DNA of 64,000 nt from Gammaproteobacteria bacterium (GTDB lineage: Bacteria; Pseudomonadota; Gammaproteobacteria; PIVX01): assembly GCA_003353785.1 (NCBI GenBank), contig PIVX01000005.1, forward strand, positions 1 to 64,000, given 5' to 3'. Position numbers and translations under genes: made by a program. Positions 18,891 to 27,534 of this stretch are shown here, piece by piece. Positions within the stretch are counted from its first letter, which is position 1. Each line of letters starts with the position of its first letter. The notes beneath the pieces are model-generated. The model was not told the origin of the DNA. It worked only from the letters and a program-made list of their open reading frames with translations, and made no database searches.

Positions 18891-19187
18891 CAGAATTTTA
18901 GTATTTAGAAATTTCAAAACAACTTCATAATGATGAGCCAAGGAAAATTTGTAATATTCTGCAAAAGATAAAATATATTTTTGGTGAACAAAAACATTCT
19001 ACTTAAAAAAATTAGAATCAATAAAAAATACAATTACAAGTTATGCGGCAACAACCAAAGTAATAGATATGTAGATAGTTATTACCATTAATGTCAAGAT
19101 TATCGTTTCTCCAACAGTTATAGAATAGTTTTAACCAATAATTTACCTTGATATTTAAGGTGAGTCCATACTTGCTAAGCAAAAAAA
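18891..19187. other. Convergent intergenic gap between mshG and minor pilins
   Basis: 297 bp of AT-rich sequence at the point where the two halves of the pilus locus meet. A weak hairpin (about 19143-19163) lies close to the mshP-like stop. I see no gene and no recognisable mobile-element scar. Confidence 0.5.
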
Positions 19188-20300
19188 TTATTGGTAGTCA
19201 ACATTCCTAATTTCATAAATATAGCAATTAGTATATTGGCAGACAACGTGATCTAAGACTGTATCAAGAGCACTTATTCCAGCGGATGTATATAAAGACC
19301 AAGGGTAAATGTCACTTGGTACTATATTTAAAATTATTCTTGCATTTGGTGAAGGGGAGCTATCTGATCTGAGCGTGTCCTTAGGGAGCCATGATATAAT
19401 TGATACGGTGCTTGGATCTATTGCGGGAAATTCTGTAATTGTTCCGTGCGGAGAAAATTCGTGGATTATTCCAGAAACAAATACATTTAATAGTAACATT
19501 TTAAATTGTATGTTAGTGGTGGAGAACGTTATAGTTGTGCCAGGTTCATAGGTTTGGCTAGCAATGTTAGCTTCAATGGTTGATGCAAGAGTATCTGGGT
19601 ATAATACCTCAGTAGTTAGGATGCCAAAATTTGCTTCATTACTTATTGTTTCAGTAGCTACAGGAGAATCAACATCAGTAAATGCATTTTTATCAATAGA
19701 AATATTTTGAGGAATATATATTACGTTCCACGATAATAATAAAATTGGATCTAAAGTTTCTCCACCTACGGTAATAGAATTCTCAGTTACTGTAGTGACT
19801 TCCCAGTTTAGATTTTCAAATGTAGTTTTTCTAGAATTAAATTGTGAATCAGTAGAAGTAACCGGTTCTATCATTAGCATTTTTTTATTCTCTATTTTGT
19901 TAATGGTTAGAATGATTGTTCTTGTAGAGTCATTATATGTACCTGTTGAAGTTATAAATATCTGGTCACTATTTAAGTCTCCTTCTGATCCAGTAAGACT
20001 TAGACTTATTGTACCTCCTGTTATGCTAAATATGGTGGTTGTGCTTTGTGTATCTAGTATAGGAACAGCGCTAGTATATTCTGTAGCGTAGTTAAGATTA
20101 TTTTTTAATTCATTTAAGCCTAGTTGGATACCTAATTCTGCTATCTTATTAGCTATGTTTGCATCTAGTAATACTATGGACACGTTTAGACTAGTAGTAT
20201 TTCTTTGCTCATTAATGATAGTTACAAAAAAGGAAGTAATGGCAATAATAAATAAAGCTGAAAGCATGCTAAAACCATTAGTATTTTTTAGTTTATTCAT
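19188..20300 (-). CDS. MshP/PilX-like minor pilin with a long C-terminal extension
   Basis: Prepilin-like start MNKLKNTNG followed by FSMLSALFIIAI; residue +5 of the mature form is Ser, not Glu, as in the tip-type pseudopilins. Vibrio MshP is about 140-150 residues; this protein has 370, so about 200 residues of a beta-rich, Thr/Ser-rich domain with two Cys near the end (VVCQYTNCYIY) are added. I choose ATG 20300, which overlaps the preceding stop as ATGA and has GGAG 9 nt upstream; an in-frame GTG at 20315 would add five residues. It is the last of four coupled genes in the order C, D, O, P. Confidence 0.75.
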   Translation of the reverse strand: MNKLKNTNGFSMLSALFIIAITSFFVTIINEQRNTTSLNVSIVLLDANIANKIAELGIQLGLNELKNNLNYATEYTSAVPILDTQSTTTIFSITGGTISLSLTGSEGDLNSDQIFITSTGTYNDSTRTIILTINKIENKKMLMIEPVTSTDSQFNSRKTTFENLNWEVTTVTENSITVGGETLDPILLLSWNVIYIPQNISIDKNAFTDVDSPVATETISNEANFGILTTEVLYPDTLASTIEANIASQTYEPGTTITFSTTNIQFKMLLLNVFVSGIIHEFSPHGTITEFPAIDPSTVSIISWLPKDTLRSDSSPSPNARIILNIVPSDIYPWSLYTSAGISALDTVLDHVVCQYTNCYIYEIRNVDYQ

Positions 20301-20926
20301 AGTAATAGTCTCCACGGGGAAATAACTATAGTTCTGGTTCTGGCTACTGTTGAGGAGAGGATAGAAATTTCAATCTTAATAAAGTTTATTTCAGATGCTG
20401 TAGTTGTTGGTGTTGCATCAATATCTAAATATGAGATGCTTATAGAGGTAATGTTTTTAGCGATAGTTGTACTATTTGCTATTAAAGTATTAGCTGTTAG
20501 GTCATTAAAATCGGTAGAAGAATTTTGATAAAGTAGATCTGCTCCACCATTCTCTGCTGGTAGGTAAGTTTCCATTACAATGTCTGTATCAATTAATCTA
20601 AATTTTATTAGTTGGCTCATATACGTATTGTCATCATTTAAACTTTGAAAGTCTTCTATATTTGCGCTAGCAATTATTATTTCACCATCTATTTCTGAAA
20701 AATAAAGTGGTTGATGCAAGTTCTTAAAAATCGGGATTACGTAGTTGCTAAAACGATTGATATTTATGTTTTTAACAGATTGTCCAAGATTAAGTTTTTT
20801 TTGCTCAAAATAATTTTTTGTTGAGCTAGTAATTAATATAGCTCCTGTACCGAAGATAATGCTTATTATTACTATTGTAATGATAAGTTCGAGAAATGAG
20901 AATCCACGAAGGTTGCTATGTTTCAT
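20297..20926 (-). CDS. MshO/GspJ-like minor pilin
   Basis: A 209-residue prepilin. The leader MKHSNLRG is followed by FSFLELIITIVIISII with Glu at +5, so peptidase cleavage at G|F is expected. The rest is a variable beta-rich domain. ATGA overlaps join it to both the MshD-like gene upstream and the MshP-like gene downstream. The identity as MshO rests on gene order and size, not on conserved sequence. Confidence 0.75.
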   Translation of the reverse strand: MKHSNLRGFSFLELIITIVIISIIFGTGAILITSSTKNYFEQKKLNLGQSVKNININRFSNYVIPIFKNLHQPLYFSEIDGEIIIASANIEDFQSLNDDNTYMSQLIKFRLIDTDIVMETYLPAENGGADLLYQNSSTDFNDLTANTLIANSTTIAKNITSISISYLDIDATPTTTASEINFIKIEISILSSTVARTRTIVISPWRLLL

Positions 20927-21420
20927 TGTGGTACCTTTAGAGTGCGGTTAACAGCTATATATTCATTCCAAGTAGCTGTTGTAGAAATTCTAGTGTAAAA
21001 AACAATGCTGTAATCTACATTCCAAATTTGTATATCTTGTAGAGGTGGAGCTGATATTGAAGAATTTGTTACAGAAGAATTGATAGTATATTTTACGTTA
21101 TCGCCTAAATCATTAGTTTTACACAGTAAGAAATCTATAGATTGTTCAGTAACTGTTTCTGAACAATCTTGAGTATATCCATCTATACCAAAAGTAAATC
21201 CAGGAACAGGATCTGGTCCATATTTTTTTAAGATACTATAATAAATATCGTCAACATTATTAACTATTAATTTTACATCATTGAAATCAATAGCCTGCTC
21301 GTTAAATGGTTTTACTAGTGCACCAAGAACTGCTATTGACAGAATTGATATTATTACTATAGCTAGAATCATTTCTAGCAAGGTAAATCCACAAATATTT
21401 TTTAATGTCTTTTTATACAT
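20923..21420 (-). CDS. MshD-like minor pilin
   Basis: A 165-residue prepilin with leader ending ICG and mature start FTLLEMILAIVIISIL (Glu at +5). The motif FNEQAIDFNDVKLI after the helix and a Cys pair region (CSETVTEQSIDFLLCK) follow. It starts 6 bp after the MshC-like stop and overlaps the MshO-like gene. The assignment is by order. Confidence 0.75.
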   Translation of the reverse strand: MYKKTLKNICGFTLLEMILAIVIISILSIAVLGALVKPFNEQAIDFNDVKLIVNNVDDIYYSILKKYGPDPVPGFTFGIDGYTQDCSETVTEQSIDFLLCKTNDLGDNVKYTINSSVTNSSISAPPLQDIQIWNVDYSIVFYTRISTTATWNEYIAVNRTLKVPQ

Positions 21421-21426
21421 AATGTG

Positions 21427-21873
21427 TTAATAAGAAGTTATTGTTATTTCCCCAAAATTATCAATAGTAATATCTTTAGCTCTACCGGTATTTTCAGCCA
21501 CTAGAGAAATAGTTTTGTTGGTAGCTGAAAGTAAACCATATGTTTTGGTAAATTCTATATCGTCACATGGAGTTGTAGTTATGCTTATGCTTTCGTCAAT
21601 ATTTACATTATCTAAGATAGTTTTCTCAGGAGTGGTTTGTAATTTGATGCTATAAGATTGGCAATTAGTAAAAGATATTATGGCATCGTACCCACTATTA
21701 ATAGCTAGTTTTTGTGCTAGATATATATTATTAATAAGTCTATCTGTTTCAGCATTTAACATAGTTGAGTTGTTAAACCATTTTGGTATAGCTAAAATTG
21801 ATATTATTCCTACAATTATAATAACTACTACTAATTCAACTAAGTTAAAACCATTTATTTTGGGTACTCTCAT
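21427..21873 (-). CDS. MshC/GspH-like minor pilin
   Basis: A 148-residue prepilin. The leader MRVPKING is followed by FNLVELVVVIIIVGII with Glu at +5, then a GspH/FimT-like segment (ETDRLINNIYLAQKLAINSG). Two cysteines (NCQSY and PCDD) may form a disulfide loop. It is the first gene of the minor-pilin operon, which runs towards the assembly operon, opposite to the usual Vibrio arrangement. Confidence 0.78.
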   Translation of the reverse strand: MRVPKINGFNLVELVVVIIIVGIISILAIPKWFNNSTMLNAETDRLINNIYLAQKLAINSGYDAIISFTNCQSYSIKLQTTPEKTILDNVNIDESISITTTPCDDIEFTKTYGLLSATNKTISLVAENTGRAKDITIDNFGEITITSY

Positions 21874-22081
21874 ATATAAAAATTTGGGTTACTTACTATA
21901 ATTATAGGCGTAGAATGGCATAGTGGCTGATTTATATGCATATTTATTCAAAATTGATATTTTGTTATTTAAATCAATAAGATAGTTGCAAGAAAATTAT
22001 TTATTTTGCTAATTTTTTTTCAAAGTGAAATATTATGTTCTTTAACTTATTGATTTTAACGTAAATCACTGATTTTTTTGA

Positions 22082-22109
22082 TTGAATAGTTAGCATTATG
22101 TTCTATACT
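22082..22109 (+). promoter_or_regulatory. Probable promoter of the major-pilin-like gene
   Basis: TTGAAT (22082-22087), 16-bp spacer, TATACT (22104-22109). A GAGG Shine-Dalgarno sits 8 nt before the ATG at 22141. Having its own promoter and good ribosome site fits a highly expressed pilin. Confidence 0.5.
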
Positions 22110-22140
22110 TAACTTATAGATAAAAATTTGAGGCAACAAT

Positions 22141-22566
22141 ATGAAATCTAAAGGTTTTACACTGATCGAACTTATTAGTATTATCATTATTCTAGGAATT
22201 CTTTCTGCTGTAGCCATTCCAAGGTATTATTCTTATAAAGCAGATGCTCAGCTTAGTGCTGTTAAAGCCACTCTTGGCAATGTTAGAACAGCAATAAATA
22301 ATTATTATTTGAATAAAGCCGTTACAGAAGAGGATGCAGAATATCCTTCTTTTTCAGAACTTACTACTGTTGGTATAGTAATGCAAGAAGCTTTCCCTGA
22401 TAATCCTTATAACGACAGTAATGCTGTTAGAAATGCGGTAGAGGAATATGATCCAGAAGATGGAACAACAGTATTGGATGATGAAGGTTGGGCTTATGAT
22501 GAATTAGCGGGAAAATTTTGGGCTAACTCAGGTACTGTCAATGGAACAGATATAAATGATCTTTAG
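22141..22566 (+). CDS. Type IV pilin, MshA-like (probable major pilin)
   Basis: A 141-residue prepilin with a very short leader MKSKG and mature FTLIELISIIIILGIL (Glu at +5), then YYSYKADAQLSAVKATLGNVRTA. The C-terminus has NPYND and GWAYDELAGKFWANS, without cysteines, as in GspG-like pilins. It is transcribed alone, divergent from the minor-pilin operon. The paralogue at 24696 shares the NPYN...EEY...GWAYD...GK.WAN pattern. Which of the two is the main subunit is inferred from the better promoter and canonical leader here. Confidence 0.85.
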   Translation: MKSKGFTLIELISIIIILGILSAVAIPRYYSYKADAQLSAVKATLGNVRTAINNYYLNKAVTEEDAEYPSFSELTTVGIVMQEAFPDNPYNDSNAVRNAVEEYDPEDGTTVLDDEGWAYDELAGKFWANSGTVNGTDINDL

Positions 22567-22569
22567 TCT

Positions 22570-23361
22570 TTAAAAATTCTTATGTTTTTTAATGAGTTCA
22601 TAGGCTGACTTTATTCTTTGAGTTTTGTCTGTTGCTACTTTGATCATTTCTTCAGGTAATCCTTTTGATATTAGTTTATCAGGATGGTGTTCGTTCATAA
22701 GGCGGCGGTATTTTTTTTTGATCTCAGCAGCTGTTGAGTTTGTTGGTAATTCAAGCATGTTATAAGCATCTTTAATGTTACCAGTGGTTGTTGATGCATT
22801 AGTATATCTTCTTTGTTGGTAGGAGTTTTTTTCATATTCAAAAGAAAAATTAGGTGAGAAACCTAGTCTATTGCAAATTATCTGCAAGATCTCTTGTTTC
22901 GATTTACTAAGGATACCTTCGACTCTTGCTACTTGATATTGAACCTCAACAAAAGTATGTAAAAGTCCACGATTATTGCGGCAATCTTTAATTAATCTAT
23001 TTAATGCTTCATGCAAAGAAAAATTTTCACTCTTACCTTTGGTAAAATTTGCAATGGCTAATTGAATTTGTTGCTCATTCAATTGCATTTGAGCCATTAT
23101 ACTACGAGCAGCCATTATCTCTTTTTCAGTTACTCGCCCATCGGATTTAGCAAGATGACCCATAACCTCAAAAGTGACGTTAAAGAATGTCCTCTTAGTT
23201 CTTTCCAATTGTTCTGTAGTATTTTTGTAATCATCATCAAATGAAAAAGGGTTAATATTACGACTGTCTAGCTTGTGTCCTATTATTAGTCCTAAAATAA
23301 ACCCAATAGGTCCAAGATACATTAAGCCAAATAGTGAGAAGAGTAGTTTACCAAAGCCCAT
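22570..23361 (-). CDS. djlA: DjlA, membrane-anchored DnaJ-like co-chaperone
   Basis: A 263-residue protein (E. coli 271). The N-terminal membrane segment at about 7-28 has the glycine-spaced pattern of DjlA (GLMYLGPIGFILGLIIG). A TerB-like helical domain at about 60-165 (HLAKSDGRVTEKEI) is followed by a C-terminal J domain at about 195-263 with the HPD motif (EHHPDKLISKG). It stimulates DnaK from the membrane and is linked to envelope stress and, in Legionella, intracellular growth. It is convergent with the pilin gene (3 bp apart) and divergent from waaA, as djlA often is. Confidence 0.93.
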   Translation of the reverse strand: MGFGKLLFSLFGLMYLGPIGFILGLIIGHKLDSRNINPFSFDDDYKNTTEQLERTKRTFFNVTFEVMGHLAKSDGRVTEKEIMAARSIMAQMQLNEQQIQLAIANFTKGKSENFSLHEALNRLIKDCRNNRGLLHTFVEVQYQVARVEGILSKSKQEILQIICNRLGFSPNFSFEYEKNSYQQRRYTNASTTTGNIKDAYNMLELPTNSTAAEIKKKYRRLMNEHHPDKLISKGLPEEMIKVATDKTQRIKSAYELIKKHKNF

Positions 23362-23399
23362 TTTTATTAGATAATAGAGAAAACAGATTATATTTTAGT

Positions 23400-24701
23400 A
23401 TGTCATCAAGTATAAGTAAAATTTTGCAATGCTCTTTTCCTGATATAGTATTGTATTTTATCTATTCCATCATTTGGATATTATTGTTGCCGTTTGTTTC
23501 AATAAGATTGTTATGGAAATCTAGGCTTGATCCTGAATACCGTAAAAGAATGTTTGAAAGACTAGGTATATTCTGTTACCGAGGTAGGCAGCAAGGTATT
23601 TGGTTTCATGCAGTATCGCTAGGTGAAGTAATCGCAGTAATTCCACTAATAAATAAAATAAGTAAAAAATACCCTGATCTAGAGGTCATTGTTACAACAA
23701 CAACTCCATCAGGCTCTGAAAGGGTTATGAAAATTCTAGGAGCTAAAGTTTTTCATGTATATATTCCTTATGATATACCTTTTTGCTTAAAGTTATTTTT
23801 AAGAAAAATTAAACCTAAATTATTGGTTTGCATAGAAACAGAAATTTGGCCTAATTTGATCAAGATAGCTAATAGTCAACATATCCCTGTGATCATATGT
23901 AATGCTAGGATGTCTAAGAGATCTGCAAGGAAATTTGCTAAATTTGCTATAGTAACGAGAGCATTCTTTCGGGAACTAAGGATCCTTGCTATTTCAAAAT
24001 GTGATGCTAAAAGATTCAACTTTTTAGGTGCTAAGGTAAATAATATTACGATTACTGGTAGTATTAAATACGATTTAAGGCTACCTGATGATTTTGTAGA
24101 ACGCAGAGAAAAACTTGAAAAATATCTGGGTGATCGAGAAATTTTCTTGGTAAGTAGTACTCATCATAATGAAGAAGAAATCATCTTGGATATTTTTAAA
24201 GCTATTAAAGAAAAATATCCAGAACTTATTTTATTCCTTGTCCCAAGGCATCCTACTAGGGCTCACAGAATATATGATCTAGCATGTGAGATGAAATTTA
24301 ATACAATATTGAGAACAGAATTGGGAACTTTATCTGGAAATACGGATGTAATTTTAGGAAATACTATAGGAGAATTATTACTATTTTATAGTTTTGCAAA
24401 GGTAGTTTTTATAGGTGGAAGTTTGATAGAACATGGTGGGCATAATCCTTTAGAAGCTGCTATTTTTGGTAAGGCTATTGTTACTGGCACGCATATATTT
24501 AATTTCGCTAAGATGTATAATATTCTCAAGAGGAATCAGGCATGTATAATATCAGAACAAAATGCTTTATCTCAACATTTGGAAGATATATTGTCGAATA
24601 CAACTTATAGAAAAAATTTAGAGCAAAACTCTAAGAAAGTATTTGAGGATAATGGAGGAGCTTTAGATAGACAATTAGAGTATATAGAAAGATTTTTATA
24701 G
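23400..24701 (+). CDS. waaA: Kdo transferase (WaaA/KdtA)
   Basis: GT30 enzyme that adds Kdo to lipid IVA in the inner-membrane leaflet. The 433 residues from ATG 23400 fit the family (E. coli 425); an upstream in-frame start at 23334 would run inside djlA and add 22 residues without homology. An N-terminal membrane anchor is followed by the GT30 N domain (GIWFHAVSLGEVIAVIPLI, VTTTTPSGSERV, IETEIWPNLI) and a C-terminal domain with GGSLIEHGGHNPLEAAIFGKAIVTG. The 3' end overlaps the convergent pilin gene by 6 bp. It shows the cell makes a Kdo-containing LPS. Confidence 0.95.
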   Translation: MSSSISKILQCSFPDIVLYFIYSIIWILLLPFVSIRLLWKSRLDPEYRKRMFERLGIFCYRGRQQGIWFHAVSLGEVIAVIPLINKISKKYPDLEVIVTTTTPSGSERVMKILGAKVFHVYIPYDIPFCLKLFLRKIKPKLLVCIETEIWPNLIKIANSQHIPVIICNARMSKRSARKFAKFAIVTRAFFRELRILAISKCDAKRFNFLGAKVNNITITGSIKYDLRLPDDFVERREKLEKYLGDREIFLVSSTHHNEEEIILDIFKAIKEKYPELILFLVPRHPTRAHRIYDLACEMKFNTILRTELGTLSGNTDVILGNTIGELLLFYSFAKVVFIGGSLIEHGGHNPLEAAIFGKAIVTGTHIFNFAKMYNILKRNQACIISEQNALSQHLEDILSNTTYRKNLEQNSKKVFEDNGGALDRQLEYIERFL

Positions 24702-25133
24702 TGTATTTTCTCCATTATTATTCGTATTAGCCCAGAGTTTTCCGTTGGTTTGATCGTATGCCCATCCGTAGGTATCTTCCATTGATATAGGAGGGGGAGT
24801 ACTCTCTTCATACTCTTCGTCTGCATTTCTAATAGTATTTAGCTTATTATATGGATTAGTTAAGATTGTACTTTCTAATACTATCCCAGGGGTTTGTAGC
24901 TGTATGAGACTTGGATATGAGCTGGTATTTGATGTGGCTACTTGCTTGGTAATATATGTTGATATACTGCTTCTAGTGCTTGCAAGAATAGCTTCAATAG
25001 CTGTATTTTTGCTCTTATCGAGTGATATGAATATTCTGGGTACTGCAAATATTCCAAGAATAGCAATAATTACTATTACCATAACTAGTTCAATAATTGT
25101 AAATGCGGAATTGTTGGTTACTGATTTGAACAT
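24696..25133 (-). CDS. Type IV pilin paralogue with an A|F cleavage site
   Basis: A 145-residue prepilin. MFKSVTNNSA is followed by FTIIELVMVIVIIAIL, with Glu at +5 but Ala at -1 in place of the near-invariant Gly. The rest parallels the pilin at 22141: PSLIQLQTPGIVL, NPYNKLNTIRNADEEY and YGWAYDQTNGKLWANT. It is probably a gene duplicate separated by djlA and waaA. Prepilin peptidases tolerate Ala at -1 in some systems, so it may still be processed. It overlaps the end of waaA by 6 bp. Confidence 0.82.
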   Translation of the reverse strand: MFKSVTNNSAFTIIELVMVIVIIAILGIFAVPRIFISLDKSKNTAIEAILASTRSSISTYITKQVATSNTSSYPSLIQLQTPGIVLESTILTNPYNKLNTIRNADEEYEESTPPPISMEDTYGWAYDQTNGKLWANTNNNGENTL

Positions 25134-25195
25134 AACTAATTGATTTTTATAAAATAAACTATTGAACTCTATATTTATTATAGCTTAAATATAGG

Positions 25196-26542
25196 CTAGA
25201 TGAGATATTTATTAAGAGCTATTAAATCTTCCTCAGACAAAGTTCCAGCTAATTTTTTTAGTGCTAGGCTATCAAGTAGATAATCATAAATATTAGATAA
25301 TAATGCTTGCTTAGCAAGGAATACGTCTTTTTGAGCAGTTAATAAATCAACAATTGTGCTTGCTCCTTGTTTATATGATTCACTAGTGCTGGTGTTAGCA
25401 CTTTCGGCAGATTTCACAGCTTGCTTTAACGCATTAATTTGATGAAATCTAGAAATAATTTTGTTATATGTCTGTAATGTTTGGTTTTCTAAATTTCTTC
25501 TTATCCCGTCATATTTAGCAAATGCAACCGCATAATTGTGTGATGATTTTCTGGTATTGGCAAGAGTACTTCCGCCGTTAAATATTGGCAGAGAAAATTT
25601 TAAATTAATATTAGCTGTTCTATATTTTGAGTCGCTTCTGTTAAATGGGTTAGCATTATTTTGAGAAAATCTAGTGTCTATATAATTTGCTGTTGCATTG
25701 ATTGTTGGTAAATATTTAGAGCGAGCAATTGAGATGTTTTTCTTGGATATCTCTTTATCGTACTGTGCTGCTAACAATGTATAGTTTTGTGTTAGTGTCT
25801 TAATTATCCATTTTTTATAATTTAATGGAATAGGTTTTGCAAGAGGAATATGATTTCTAAATGTTTTAATACCCTTATAATTTTTTCCGGATAGTACAGA
25901 TAAAAAAGATATAGAATTTTCTAGAATATTTGTTTGTTCGATTGTTTTTGCTATGGCTGTATCATGCGCTGCTTTTGCTGAGTGTACAGATGTTTTTGTT
26001 TCTAGACCTACTTGAAATCTATGTTGTGTTTGAGTTAATTGTCTTTTGAATGATTTTTCTTCTGATTGAGCAAGGGTTAAATTATCCATGGATCTTAGCA
26101 CGTTAATGTAAGAACTAGCTACTCTGATGATAAATTCCTGAAATTGGTCATGTAAGATAGCAAGGTTACGTTTAACTTGAGTGTTAGCTTTAGTTAAATT
26201 TTGCCATTTAACTAGATCAAAGATAGGTTGCTCAATTGATAAGGTATATGCGCTGCTATATTTACTATTAGTAATTTGAGTTGTAGAATTAGTAGAATTA
26301 TTTACCAGCTGATTATTATAATTTCTGTTCCAATCTGCTGATGTTGCAATTACAGGAAGCAAATTAGCGATAGCTAGTGGGCGTACTTCCCCCAATGCCA
26401 TGAAAGTGGCCTGTTGTGATGCAAGTGTAGTATCATTCATCAAACTATCTCTGTATAAGGAAATTAAATCAATTTTCTCTACTGCAAAAATTGGTAGTGT
26501 AATTAAGTAGATACAGAAAAATTTTATAATTGTCTTACTCAT
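25196..26542 (-). CDS. tolC: TolC-family outer-membrane efflux channel
   Basis: A 448-residue protein with signal sequence (IIKFFCIYLITLPIFA) and the duplicated OEP repeat: LISLYRDSLMNDTTLASQ in the first half; SVHSAKAAHDTAIA, NYTLLAAQYDKEISKKNISIARSKYLPTI in the middle; and SYKQGASTIVDLLTAQKDVFLAKQAL near the end. It forms the outer-membrane duct for type I secretion and RND/ABC efflux pumps. tolC facing nudF is the arrangement of E. coli, supporting a true TolC. No partner pump gene is in the window. Confidence 0.9.
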   Translation of the reverse strand: MSKTIIKFFCIYLITLPIFAVEKIDLISLYRDSLMNDTTLASQQATFMALGEVRPLAIANLLPVIATSADWNRNYNNQLVNNSTNSTTQITNSKYSSAYTLSIEQPIFDLVKWQNLTKANTQVKRNLAILHDQFQEFIIRVASSYINVLRSMDNLTLAQSEEKSFKRQLTQTQHRFQVGLETKTSVHSAKAAHDTAIAKTIEQTNILENSISFLSVLSGKNYKGIKTFRNHIPLAKPIPLNYKKWIIKTLTQNYTLLAAQYDKEISKKNISIARSKYLPTINATANYIDTRFSQNNANPFNRSDSKYRTANINLKFSLPIFNGGSTLANTRKSSHNYAVAFAKYDGIRRNLENQTLQTYNKIISRFHQINALKQAVKSAESANTSTSESYKQGASTIVDLLTAQKDVFLAKQALLSNIYDYLLDSLALKKLAGTLSEEDLIALNKYLI

Positions 26543-26919
26543 ATCAAAAATTTGTCACTATTGTTTTTATGAAATAAAAAGAGGTACATATTAAGCGGTT
26601 TTACTTGTCATAGTAATGTTCTGTTCTTCTTTACTCAGTATTTTACTATTATATGACGGTAAATGCATTAAAGATCTGATTATAATGGTTATATCAAGTT
26701 TGTTGTTAAGTTAACAACTCGTCCTGCGCTTTTTCCTAGATCTAAATTAGGTGTTTTTAATACTTGTTTTGGTAATACTCTGTGTAATTAAGATATTTTA
26801 TTAAATCAGTCTATTTTTTTATTAGTATCGTGTACTATTATATTTGCATAAGATTAAATTTTTAAACTTAGAAGGACAAGTCGATATAACTGATTTTTAT
26901 TTACATTGTTGGGATAAAT
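26543..26919. promoter_or_regulatory. tolC-nudF divergent region
   Basis: 377 bp between divergent genes. It contains a perfect palindrome at 26702-26718 (described separately), a TATAAT at 26681-26686 without a clear -35, and no open frame. It probably holds the promoters of both genes. Confidence 0.45.
26702..26718. promoter_or_regulatory. 17-bp perfect palindrome, candidate operator
   Basis: Arms GTTGTTAA and TTAACAAC flank one central G. It lies 160 bp upstream of the tolC start and about 200 bp before nudF. The size and symmetry fit a site for a dimeric repressor such as TetR or MarR type; this is inference, and no regulator gene is adjacent. Confidence 0.45.
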
Positions 26920-27534
26920 ATGCCTTATACTAAACAAGATGTTCAGGTTATTAATACTAATATAATTTACCAAGGATTTATAAATTTAGAATTAGTAGAA
27001 TTAAAATTCAAAATGTACAATGGTTCATGGAGTTCCGTTGTTAAGAGAGAAGTAGCTAAAAAACTTGGGGCTGTAGGGGTTATATTATTTGATCCCAAGG
27101 CGGATTTACTAATTTTCGTAGAGCAGTTTAGGATTGGAACTTTATCAGATAAAAGAGGTCCCTGGCAGATTGAGGTTGTAGCTGGAATAATAGAGCCTTA
27201 TATTACAGTGAATGATACGGTACATAAAGAGGTTTTAGAAGAGTCTGGTGCTAAGATATTGGCTCTTGAGAAGATTACAGAGTATTGGGTCAGCCCAGGT
27301 TGTACAAATGAATATTTTCATTTATTCTGCGCAGCGGTAGACTCTAGGGATATTCCTGAATTTTCTGGTTTAGCTGATGAAAATGAAGATATTTGTTTGA
27401 AAAAAATTTCTCCAGAAATGGCTTTTAATGAAATCTATAGTGGCAACATGAATAATGCAGCGACGATCATTTGTTTGCAGTGGATGAAGGATAACTATAT
27501 TAGACTTAAGAATAATTGGATGAAGTTATTATGA
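26920..27534 (+). CDS. nudF: ADP-ribose pyrophosphatase-like Nudix hydrolase
   Basis: A 204-residue Nudix protein (E. coli NudF 209) expected to split ADP-ribose to AMP and ribose 5-phosphate. N-terminal strands precede VAGIIEP, and the Nudix box follows at about 93-115. The box is imperfect: the first Glu of GX5E is Ile, and the Arg of REUXEE is Lys, while EVLEESG keeps the main metal-binding glutamates. Downstream YWVSPGCTNEYFHLF matches NudF. The neighbourhood opposite tolC supports the identity. Its stop overlaps the next ATG (ATGA). Confidence 0.85.
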   Translation: MPYTKQDVQVINTNIIYQGFINLELVELKFKMYNGSWSSVVKREVAKKLGAVGVILFDPKADLLIFVEQFRIGTLSDKRGPWQIEVVAGIIEPYITVNDTVHKEVLEESGAKILALEKITEYWVSPGCTNEYFHLFCAAVDSRDIPEFSGLADENEDICLKKISPEMAFNEIYSGNMNNAATIICLQWMKDNYIRLKNNWMKLL

